From assembly GCA_017963805.1 (NCBI GenBank), contig JAGCTE010000015.1:1-64000 (forward strand): 64,000 bases of DNA, in the 5' to 3' direction. Within the stretch, counting starts at the first letter, position 1. Every line of letters begins with the position of its first letter. The position numbers were made by a program, and so were the translations under genes. Shown piece by piece: positions 57,824 to 64,000 of this stretch. Below the pieces are notes generated by a model. It was not told the origin of the DNA. It saw only the letters and a program-made list of their open reading frames with translations, and searched no databases. The stretch comes from a bacterium. Lineage in GTDB: Bacteria > Auribacterota > UBA3054.

Positions 57824-58222
57824 ATGGAAGATTGCATTTTCTGCAAGATCATAAAAGGGGAGATCCCCTCCTACAAAGTCGCGGAGACCGGGGAGGCCTA
57901 TGCTTTTCTGGACATAGGCCCCCTTTCCGCGGGGCATACGCTCGTGCTGCCGAAAAAGCACATCAGAAACATTTTCGAGGCTGATCCCAAGGACCTTTAC
58001 CCGGTCCTTGACCTCGTGCAGAAGATCGCGGTCCTTATGAAGGAGAAGCTTCCCTGCGACGGCGTAAACATTCTCATCAACAACGGCGAAGCGGCCGGGC
58101 AGTCAGTTCATCACTGCCACTGGCACATCATTCCCAGGTTTAGCGGCGACGGATACAAGTTCCCGCCCGCCGGCTCGCTTTCCAAAGAACAGGCTGAAGA
58201 GATCCTTGGCAAATTGAAATGA
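57824..58222 (+). CDS. hinT: HIT-family protein, HinT type
   Basis: 132 residues with the HinT pattern: N-terminal CIFCKIIKGEIPSYKVAE, then ALDIGPLS-like FLDIGPLSAGHTLVLPKKH and the triad VHHCHWHIIPRF. HinT proteins hydrolyse purine phosphoramidates and Ap4A. No signal peptide. It starts 1 base after the GH2 stop and overlaps the M16 gene by four bases (ATGA). It is a second HIT protein besides the one at 50925, with a different triad context. Confidence 0.93.
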   Translation: MEDCIFCKIIKGEIPSYKVAETGEAYAFLDIGPLSAGHTLVLPKKHIRNIFEADPKDLYPVLDLVQKIAVLMKEKLPCDGVNILINNGEAAGQSVHHCHWHIIPRFSGDGYKFPPAGSLSKEQAEEILGKLK

Positions 58223-60831
58223 AGTTTTTTTGGGGACTTGTTTTTCTTCTTTTCGCGGCTCCGCTCCTTTTTGGCGCCGAGGCGCTCCTGCCGGTCTGCC
58301 CGATCAAGAGTTCCGTCAGCGACCTCGGCGCGACTATTATCAGCGCCGATCTGCCGGGTAATCCCGAGACCGCGGTGACGATCGCCTTCGGCGGCGGCGT
58401 CTCCGGAGAGGGGAACCTATTGGGCAGCGGCTTGGCTTTCACCATGACGGAATGGTTAAGGAGAAGGCTGGACCAGGAACGCTTGAAACCGGACTGCGCT
58501 TTTAGTGAAGCGGAGTGCGAAGTCATCTTAGAGCGCGACGCGGTCTTCGTCGTGGTGACGGGCTTGAAGGAGCAAGTCAAGGCGGCCGTGAAAACGCTCT
58601 TCGAGATAGTGAGAAAAAAGGACGTGGACGACGAGGAGTTCGCGAAGCTTAAGAAGGAAACGGTCGCTTATCTCAAAAATTCGGAGAGCGAGGAAAAGAA
58701 CGCCCTTGTGAACCTCTGGCGGCGCACGGCCTTCCCGGCCATGATGGAAGCCGTGCCCAAACGCGGATACTCCGCACAGGCGGAAAAACTGGAGAAAGAG
58801 GACCTCAAAAAATACATGGAGTCTCTTTTCGTCTCCGGCAACGTCTCCTTCGTCCTGGTCGGAAGCCTTTTCGGCAGCGGCTTGGAAGAGCTGGCCGGCG
58901 AATGCCTCGCAACTCTACCGGAAGGCATATTCATAAGGGACGACCGCGTGCTTGTTGGCGACGACGGATCGCCCCGCCTTTCCATGAAAACCGCGAACGG
59001 AGATCTGAGCCTTGTCTGCCTCGGCGTGACGATGCGGCCTTCCGCCAGGGACAAAGCCGCTTCCTATGTCTTGGCCAACCTCTTGGAAAAAGGCGTTGGA
59101 GACTTGGAGAAAAGGTTAGGAGAAGAATTCCAGCGCAGGGTGGCGGTTAGTGTTCTGCGCGAAAAGGAGCTGGGCGGACTCTCGCTCAACTTCATCTGCG
59201 AAACGCGGCCCGAGGAGCGCCAGAGAGTCCAGAACATCATGAGGGAATACCTGCGTTCTTTCGCTCTTAAAAAATATTCCGAGGAAGAGGTGAGGGGAGA
59301 AGCCGACCAGCTTCTGACCGAATTGGCAGCGCGCTGCGCTCGACCTACAGACCTTTCCAAGATGCTCTCGCGCTCCGCCCTTGAAAAGCGGGGGCCTTTC
59401 GCGCTTAACGAGGACGCCAAGGCCATAAACGAACTCAAAGCCGATCAGCTGAAAAGCTACGCCGAAAGAAGCCTCGCGCCTTCCTGCATTACGCTCTGCT
59501 GGAGCGATCCGGAGGAAAAGATCGAGCCGAGAGCGGCGGAGTTCCTGCGCCTTGAGCGCGAGATACTCGAGAACATAGGGCACCAGTCTTACAGAAGGCA
59601 GCTCCCTGGCCAGGCCGAGGTGCTCTTCCAAAGAAGGGAAGACGAGACGATAGTCCGCTGCGCCTTCGTATCCTTGGGCGGCAACTGGTATGAGGAATCT
59701 TTTAACAACGGGATCTTCGCGGTCATGTCGGAATTTTTGGCTTCGGGAGCCAGCGATCAGGAAGCGTTCTCAAAAGCCTTGAAAGAATGCGGCGCGAAGA
59801 TCGAGCCGATCAACGAGCCGCAGGTCACAGGCTTCGAAGCGGTCGTGCCGGCCAGGCATTTTTCCAAGCTTCTGCCTTATCTCTGCCGTTCCTGGGGAAG
59901 CCCGAAGTTTAATGAGAACGCGGTCGGCGAAGCCGTGAAGAAAACGCTGGCGCGCTCGAGCATAGAGAATACGAACAGCATCGAGAGCGCCGAGATGCTG
60001 ATGCGCACGTTCCTTTTCGGGGAACATCCCTTCGCTTACGACCGCTACGGCAATCCTTTCGTTTTGGAGAGGATCAAAGCCAAGGACGTCGCCTCCTTCT
60101 ACGGAGAGTACGTCACGCCCGACAACACCGAGATCATAATAAGCGGGCCGTGCGAGGAAAAAGCGGTGCTTATGACGATCCATTCCGAGATGAAGGATTT
60201 CTTACTGAAAGGCAACGCGAGAAGCAAGAATTTGAGAAGAGGAGAGCGCCCGAGGATCCTGCCCGACTGTGTCAACGAGATAGAGAGGAAAGATTCGGAA
60301 AAAACTTTCTACGCTCCCGAAGCGACGGGCATGGCGGTCATAGGAACCGTTCTGCCGGGCTTCGAAAAAGATCCTGTCATGCCGTATCTCATTTCCTACG
60401 CGCTGAGGCGCCCGCTCTCGTCCGTGCTGCCCAGACTGCGTGAGAAATACGGGAGCCAGGCCGTTTTGGGAAGCGGCTTCAAAGCGTACCAGGGTTACGC
60501 CCTGGGCTACGCTTTCGTCTATCTGAAAACGAAAGCCGACATAATAGACGAATGCTCGCGAACGCTCTTCGACGCCTGCGCCGAGAGCAGGTCAAATCTT
60601 CTAGACCCCGAAAAATTCGGAAGCTTTTTGAACGCGGCCGCCGATTCCTCCGCGCTCTACTCCAGGAGCTCCGAGGATTTCGTCAGAAGGGCGGCTGCCA
60701 TCGCTTTGTTTACGACCAACGATTTCGTAGATCTGGCGGAAGCGATAAGAGCGACGCAAATATCGAGCGTCAGCAACTGCCTCCTGCGCTCCGGGGAGCT
60801 TGGCAAAGTGATCGTAAAGCCTGCGGAATGA
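58219..60831 (+). CDS. Exported two-domain M16-like protein without the zinc motif (probable pseudo-peptidase)
   Basis: 870 residues, signal peptide about 1-20 (WGLVFLLFAAPLLFGAEA). Two M16B/insulinase-type halves are seen. The first has TAVTIAFGGGVSGEGNLLGSGLAFTM in place of the usual GxxHxxEH region: His, Glu and the second His are replaced (Phe74, Thr77, Glu78), so zinc cannot bind there. The second half (NNGIFAVMSEFLASGASDQEAF) also lacks it, as is normal for C-terminal M16 halves. In processing peptidases one inactive subunit often pairs with an active one; no active M16 gene is in the window. It may hold substrate or have a structural envelope role. It overlaps hinT by four bases and thiL by four. 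Confidence 0.75.
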   Translation: MKFFWGLVFLLFAAPLLFGAEALLPVCPIKSSVSDLGATIISADLPGNPETAVTIAFGGGVSGEGNLLGSGLAFTMTEWLRRRLDQERLKPDCAFSEAECEVILERDAVFVVVTGLKEQVKAAVKTLFEIVRKKDVDDEEFAKLKKETVAYLKNSESEEKNALVNLWRRTAFPAMMEAVPKRGYSAQAEKLEKEDLKKYMESLFVSGNVSFVLVGSLFGSGLEELAGECLATLPEGIFIRDDRVLVGDDGSPRLSMKTANGDLSLVCLGVTMRPSARDKAASYVLANLLEKGVGDLEKRLGEEFQRRVAVSVLREKELGGLSLNFICETRPEERQRVQNIMREYLRSFALKKYSEEEVRGEADQLLTELAARCARPTDLSKMLSRSALEKRGPFALNEDAKAINELKADQLKSYAERSLAPSCITLCWSDPEEKIEPRAAEFLRLEREILENIGHQSYRRQLPGQAEVLFQRREDETIVRCAFVSLGGNWYEESFNNGIFAVMSEFLASGASDQEAFSKALKECGAKIEPINEPQVTGFEAVVPARHFSKLLPYLCRSWGSPKFNENAVGEAVKKTLARSSIENTNSIESAEMLMRTFLFGEHPFAYDRYGNPFVLERIKAKDVASFYGEYVTPDNTEIIISGPCEEKAVLMTIHSEMKDFLLKGNARSKNLRRGERPRILPDCVNEIERKDSEKTFYAPEATGMAVIGTVLPGFEKDPVMPYLISYALRRPLSSVLPRLREKYGSQAVLGSGFKAYQGYALGYAFVYLKTKADIIDECSRTLFDACAESRSNLLDPEKFGSFLNAAADSSALYSRSSEDFVRRAAAIALFTTNDFVDLAEAIRATQISSVSNCLLRSGELGKVIVKPAE

Positions 60832-61733
60832 CCATCGCCATGCGGGAACAGGAGATCATCACTTTGGCCGGTTCTTTTTTTACCGGAAAACGCGCCGGCA
60901 AGGAGATCTTAAAGGGCATAGGCGACGACTGCGCCGTCCTTCGCTACAACGACAAATGGGATCTCTTGGCGACCTGCGACACGTTAACCGAGAACACGCA
61001 TTTCCTGAAGGGAACAAAGCCGGAGCTTCTGGCTCACAAGCTGCTGGCCGTAAATTTGAGCGACATCGCCTCTATGGCCGGCATCCCTCTCTGGGGCATA
61101 CTATCCTTAGGCGCGCCCAAAACGGCCTCTGCGGCCTTTCTCACGCGATTTATGGCCGCTCTGGCGAGGGAAGCGGACAAGTACAAGCTTTCCATAGTGG
61201 GCGGCGATACGGTGAGGTGCGACGCGCTGACGCTTACCCTGACGCTCATCGGGAAAGTCGAAAGAGGAAGGGCCGTTTTAAGGTCAGGCGCCAAGGCGGG
61301 AGATTTGGTTTTGGTGACAGGATCTTTGGGAAACACTTTCAAAAGCGGCAGACACCTCTCTTTCGAGCCGAGGATAAAAGAGGCGAGATGGCTTTCGGAA
61401 AAGCTCTTCCCCAGCGCCATGATGGATCTTTCCGACGGGCTTTGCGAGGACGGAAGGCGCTTGGCTTTGGCAAGCAAACTTACCATGGCGATAAACGGGG
61501 ACGCCGTTCCTTGCGCGAAAAACTGCGGCCTTCCTGAAGCCATAACCGGCGGCGAAGATTTCGAGCTGCTCCTTACCGTGCCTAAAAACAGATTCAGCGC
61601 GGAGATCAAGAAACGTTTCGAGAAGAAATTCTCGCTGAAGCTCACCGTGGTGGGCGAAATGAAAAAAGCCGGCAAACATCCTCTTTTGATAGACGGAAAA
61701 GAAAACGATTGGACGGGCTATGCGCATTTCTGA
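60828..61733 (+). CDS. thiL: Thiamine-monophosphate kinase
   Basis: ThiL phosphorylates thiamine monophosphate to the diphosphate cofactor. The 301-residue length is usual. AIRS/PurM-fold motifs are clear: GIGDDCAVLRY, LATCDTLTENTHF, LLAVNLSDIASMAGIPLW, VGGDTVRCDALTLTLTLIGK, SAMMDLSDGLCEDGRRLA and EAITGGEDFELLLTVP. ATG 60828 overlaps the M16 stop (ATGA); a second in-frame ATG at 60840 (MREQEIITLAG) is also plausible. The open frame further upstream to 60552 lies within the M16 gene and is not part of it. It ends 14 bases inside tsaE. Confidence 0.94.
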   Translation: MTIAMREQEIITLAGSFFTGKRAGKEILKGIGDDCAVLRYNDKWDLLATCDTLTENTHFLKGTKPELLAHKLLAVNLSDIASMAGIPLWGILSLGAPKTASAAFLTRFMAALAREADKYKLSIVGGDTVRCDALTLTLTLIGKVERGRAVLRSGAKAGDLVLVTGSLGNTFKSGRHLSFEPRIKEARWLSEKLFPSAMMDLSDGLCEDGRRLALASKLTMAINGDAVPCAKNCGLPEAITGGEDFELLLTVPKNRFSAEIKKRFEKKFSLKLTVVGEMKKAGKHPLLIDGKENDWTGYAHF

Positions 61734-62145
61734 ATTCAGTTTCAAAGCGAGGTCTGAAAAAGAGACCGTATCATTCGGCGAAAAGCTCGCGGCTTATCTC
61801 GAGCCCTCCGACGTGCTCTGTTTGAAAGGGGATCTGGGCGTCGGGAAGACGACTTTCGTAAAGGGCGTGATAAGAGCCCTGCAGGGTCCTGACACGCTCT
61901 TTTTAGGCAGCCCGACATACACGCTCATCCAGGAGTACCGCTTCAAAAAGCCTTACGTTTACCACTTCGACTTTTACCGCCTGAAAAGCTCCGACGAGAT
62001 CTGGGGCATCGGCTGGGAAGAGTACTGCTGCGGCGACGGTATCTGCGTAGTCGAGTGGGCCGACCTTTTTCCCGAGCTTATCCCCGAGAACGCCGTGTGG
62101 TTAGATTTTTCCGCGAGAGGGGAGGCGAAGCTGCGGAAGGGTTAG
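61720..62145 (+). CDS. tsaE: tRNA threonylcarbamoyladenosine biosynthesis ATPase TsaE
   Basis: TsaE is the ATPase that helps the TsaD-TsaB complex make t6A in ANN-decoding tRNAs. The 141-residue protein has the Walker A GDLGVGKTTFVKGV, LGSPTYTLIQEY, HFDFYRL and the C-terminal VVEWADLFPELIP, all typical. It starts inside thiL (14-base overlap), so translation is coupled. tsaD and tsaB are not in the window. About 85 bases follow before the ABC transporter gene. Confidence 0.96.
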   Translation: MRISEFSFKARSEKETVSFGEKLAAYLEPSDVLCLKGDLGVGKTTFVKGVIRALQGPDTLFLGSPTYTLIQEYRFKKPYVYHFDFYRLKSSDEIWGIGWEEYCCGDGICVVEWADLFPELIPENAVWLDFSARGEAKLRKG

Positions 62146-62187
62146 CGGCATGATTTTTGCTTGTATAACCTTTGTTGTGATTTCTTT

Positions 62188-62202
62188 TTGTCAAAATGAC
62201 AA
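62188..62202. promoter_or_regulatory. Small palindrome before the ABC exporter genes
   Basis: TTGTCA and TGACAA (62188-62193, 62197-62202) form a dyad with a 3-base centre, 28 bases before the ATP-binding gene. TTGTCA may also be a -35. Either a regulator site or chance; no -10 could be settled. Confidence 0.35.
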
Positions 62203-62229
62203 TACATTAAAACCAATCTAAAAACAGAC

Positions 62230-63162
62230 ATGATCCAAGTTCAACATCTTGTCAAGCTCTTCGGCAATTTCAGGGCGGTGGACGACATCACCTTTGAAGT
62301 ACAGAAAGGCGAAGTGCTTGGTTTCCTCGGTCCGAACGGCGCCGGCAAAAGCACGACGATGCGCATGCTGACGGGCTTTTTCCCGCCGAGTTCCGGCACG
62401 GCCGTCATCAACGGCTATGACATCCTGAAAGATTCCCTCAATGCCCGCCGCCAGATCGGCTACCTTCCCGAGAACGCTCCGGTCTACCCCGACATGACCG
62501 TGGAAGGGTATCTGAAGTTCATCGCGGAAGTGAGAGGCTTTACAGGTTCCGAATTGAAAAAGAAATTCGAGCGCGCGGTCGAGATCTGCAGCCTGGAAAA
62601 AGTTCTGCCGCAGACCGTCGACACGTTAAGCAAAGGCTACAAGCAGCGCGTCTGTTTCGCCCAGGCCATTTTGCCCGATCCTCCCGTTCTGATCCTCGAC
62701 GAACCGACGGACGGGCTTGACCCCAACCAGAAATTCGAAGTGAGGCGCATGATATCCGGCATGGCCGAGAACAAGTGCATCATTCTTTCCACGCACATCC
62801 TCGAGGAAGTGGACGCGGTCTGCACCAGGGCGATAATCATAGCAAACGGCAAGATCGTTGCGAACGGTTCGCCTAATGAACTGCGCAAGAAGTCCTCGCT
62901 TTACGAGGCGGTGACGCTCTCTCTGGACAACGTCGGCGCGGAGGAAGCCAAGAGCGCTTTCATGAGCCTGGCCAACGTCGCCAATACCGAAGTTTTGAAA
63001 GAAGAGAACGGCGCAATAGTCATAAGAGTCCTTCCTTCCGGCGGAAACGTCATCGCGCCCGCTGTCGCGGAGGAGATCAGACGCCGCAACTGGCGCAACA
63101 CGCAGTTCTCAGTAGAGGAAGGCAGACTCGACGAAGTCTTCCGCAACGTAACGAGGCAGTGA
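62230..63162 (+). CDS. ABC transporter ATP-binding protein, GldA-like
   Basis: 310 residues with Walker A (GPNGAGKSTTMRML), Q-loop (IGYLPENAPVY), signature motif LSKGYKQRV (a form of LSGGQ), Walker B (ILDEPTDGLDP) and switch His (LSTHILEEVDAV). The long C-terminal extension (about 90 residues) and partners match the GldA/GldF/GldG exporters found in gliding Bacteroidetes and many other bacteria. The downstream permease starts 1 base after its stop. Gliding cannot be concluded from these genes alone. No strong ribosome site; weak palindrome upstream at 62188. Confidence 0.9.
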   Translation: MIQVQHLVKLFGNFRAVDDITFEVQKGEVLGFLGPNGAGKSTTMRMLTGFFPPSSGTAVINGYDILKDSLNARRQIGYLPENAPVYPDMTVEGYLKFIAEVRGFTGSELKKKFERAVEICSLEKVLPQTVDTLSKGYKQRVCFAQAILPDPPVLILDEPTDGLDPNQKFEVRRMISGMAENKCIILSTHILEEVDAVCTRAIIIANGKIVANGSPNELRKKSSLYEAVTLSLDNVGAEEAKSAFMSLANVANTEVLKEENGAIVIRVLPSGGNVIAPAVAEEIRRRNWRNTQFSVEEGRLDEVFRNVTRQ

Positions 63163-63163
63163 T

Positions 63164-63898
63164 ATGAGAACGACATTAAGCATCATAAAAAGAGAGATGA
63201 GCGGCTACTTCGGTTCGCCGGTGGCGTACGTCTTCATCGTTATTTTCCTTATCCTCTGCGGTTTCTTCACCTTCCAGTTCGGCGACTTCTACAACAGCAA
63301 CGACGCGAGCTTGAGGGCGTTCTTCGTCTGGCATCCCTGGCTGTACCTTTTCCTCATCCCGGCTGTCGCCATGAGGATGTGGGCGGAGGAGCGCCGCACC
63401 AGGACCATAGAGCTTCTGCTTACCCTGCCGGTAACCCTGCCCCAGGCCATCCTTGGAAAATTCCTGGCCGGCTGGCTCTTCATCGGCATCGCGCTCGCCC
63501 TTACTTTCCCGATGGTCATTACGGTCTGCTATCTCGGCAATCCCGACATCGGGCAGATCATCGCGGGATATATCGGCAGCTTCCTTCTGGCCGGATGTTA
63601 TCTGGCGGTCGGGAGCTTTGCTTCCAGTCTTACGAGGAACCAGGTCGTGGCCTTCATCATCTGCCTGGTCATCTGCCTCTTTTTCGTGATCGCCGGCTGG
63701 GGGCCCGTCACGGAAGCCCTGGCCACCACCGTTCCTTTGAGCGTCGCCAACTTCATCGCCTCGCTCTCCTTTATGTACCACTTCGATTCCGTGCAGCGCG
63801 GAGTCATAGATTCCAGGGACCTTGTCTACTACGCTTCCCTGATCACCTTCATGCTATCCGCCACTTCCGTGGTCTTAACTTCGCGCAAAGCTTCCTGA
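63164..63898 (+). CDS. ABC-2-type permease, GldF-like
   Basis: 244 residues, about six membrane helices: first segment SPVAYVFIVIFLILCGFFTF, then WLYLFLIPAVAMRMWAEERRTRTIELLLTLPV (typical ABC-2 coupling region), IAGYIGSFLLAGCYLAVGSF and VVAFIICLVICLFFVIAG. The end YHFDSVQRGVIDSRDLVYYASL is typical of GldF-like permeases. It works with the GldA-like ATPase and, probably, the GldG-like protein that starts 10 bases later. Substrate unknown. Confidence 0.9.
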   Translation: MRTTLSIIKREMSGYFGSPVAYVFIVIFLILCGFFTFQFGDFYNSNDASLRAFFVWHPWLYLFLIPAVAMRMWAEERRTRTIELLLTLPVTLPQAILGKFLAGWLFIGIALALTFPMVITVCYLGNPDIGQIIAGYIGSFLLAGCYLAVGSFASSLTRNQVVAFIICLVICLFFVIAGWGPVTEALATTVPLSVANFIASLSFMYHFDSVQRGVIDSRDLVYYASLITFMLSATSVVLTSRKAS

Positions 63899-63908
63899 GG
63901 CAGAATAT

Positions 63909-64000
63909 ATGAACTTCTTTTCCCAGAAATTTCTGACTTCCGCGGTAGGGCTCATAGCTCTGCTCGCGGTCATCATCATCGTGAATTTCGTCGCCGCCAG
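63909..64000 (+). CDS. GldG-like ABC system component, N-terminal fragment (cut by window end)
   Basis: ATG 63909 opens a frame running off the window after 30 codons. The first residues (MNFFSQKFLTSAVGLIALLA followed by VIIIVNFVAA) form a membrane anchor. GldG-type proteins, which follow gldF in the same order elsewhere, begin this way with one anchor and a large periplasmic part. Identity rests mostly on gene order. Confidence 0.6.
   Translation, partial: MNFFSQKFLTSAVGLIALLAVIIIVNFVAA

Noticed and set aside
56413-57852. 479-residue minus-strand frame opposite the exported GH2
   Set aside because: Antisense shadow; GH2 catalytic residues lie on the plus strand.
60552-60827. N-terminal extension of thiL
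   Set aside because: The extra 92 codons lie within the M16 gene and read as Arg-rich nonsense; ThiL begins at 60828 or 60840.

Overview
The window looks like chromosome of a Gram-negative anaerobe of the PVC superphylum, probably a gut Lentisphaerota/Kiritimatiellota-type bacterium; this is an inference. Supporting signs are several very large secreted proteins ending in PEP-CTERM tails, a sialate O-acetylesterase with a C-terminal domain I associate with PVC bacteria, many secreted glycosidases, LPS genes (heptosyltransferase, LpxL-like acyltransferase), a Gld-type ABC exporter, and an anaerobe's peroxide defence (PerR-like regulator, flavoprotein-rubredoxin, rubrerythrin). Coding density is high. 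Many genes overlap by ATGA or TAATG junctions, so long operons are likely.

Layout. 1-1029: tail of a sialate O-acetylesterase. 1084-2162: an AT-rich palindrome and an ATP-binding/wHTH gene that lacks its usual N-terminal domain. 2221-5610 (-): first modular PEP-CTERM protein. 5782-15963 (+): envelope operon with a YnbE-YdbL-like lipoprotein fusion, ackA, sppA, a thioredoxin-like protein, a CPBP protease-acyltransferase fusion, waaF and a secreted six-hairpin glycosidase-like protein. Its paralogue follows at 16104-19322 with its own promoter. 19334-20955: oxidative-stress operon with a Fur-type box. 21240-28606 (-): two further PEP-CTERM proteins. 28768-31003: lexA, a Y-family polymerase and a YolD-like gene behind a putative SOS box. 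31110-35582 (+): the largest PEP-CTERM protein, apparently a mosaic of its two neighbours. 35690-41797: accessory stretch with an AbiE toxin-antitoxin pair and its likely operator, two tandem DUF4139 proteins and a Fic protein with an internal DNA repeat. 41812-43389: amidohydrolase. 43392-51476 (-): seven-gene operon (HIT, M42 peptidase, DegT aminotransferase, membrane glycosyltransferase, CapD/WbpM-like dehydratase, RlmD-like methyltransferase, MntP). 51580-53615: thyX, tRNA-Ala(GGC), manA, tRNA-Gln(CTG). 53762-62145 (+): two GH2 enzymes (one cytoplasmic, one exported), HIT protein, an M16 protein without its zinc motif, thiL and tsaE. 62230-64000 (+): GldA/GldF-like exporter and the first codons of a GldG-like gene.

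How the parts fit. The exported glycosidases and esterase suggest a glycan degrader that takes host or plant polysaccharides apart outside the cytoplasm and ferments the sugars, with AckA giving ATP. The minus-strand sugar genes and manA feed surface polysaccharide synthesis. The envelope operon ties lipid transport, lipid acylation and LPS core assembly together. The PEP-CTERM proteins are probably displayed through an exosortase that is not encoded here. The most unusual items are the two fusions in the envelope operon, the shuffled PEP-CTERM family with conserved 3' ends, the Firmicute-style SOS mutagenesis cassette between two family members, and repeat or palindrome elements next to three genes with predicted winged-helix or AbiEi domains. 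No CRISPR array, insertion sequence, prophage or rRNA gene was seen.
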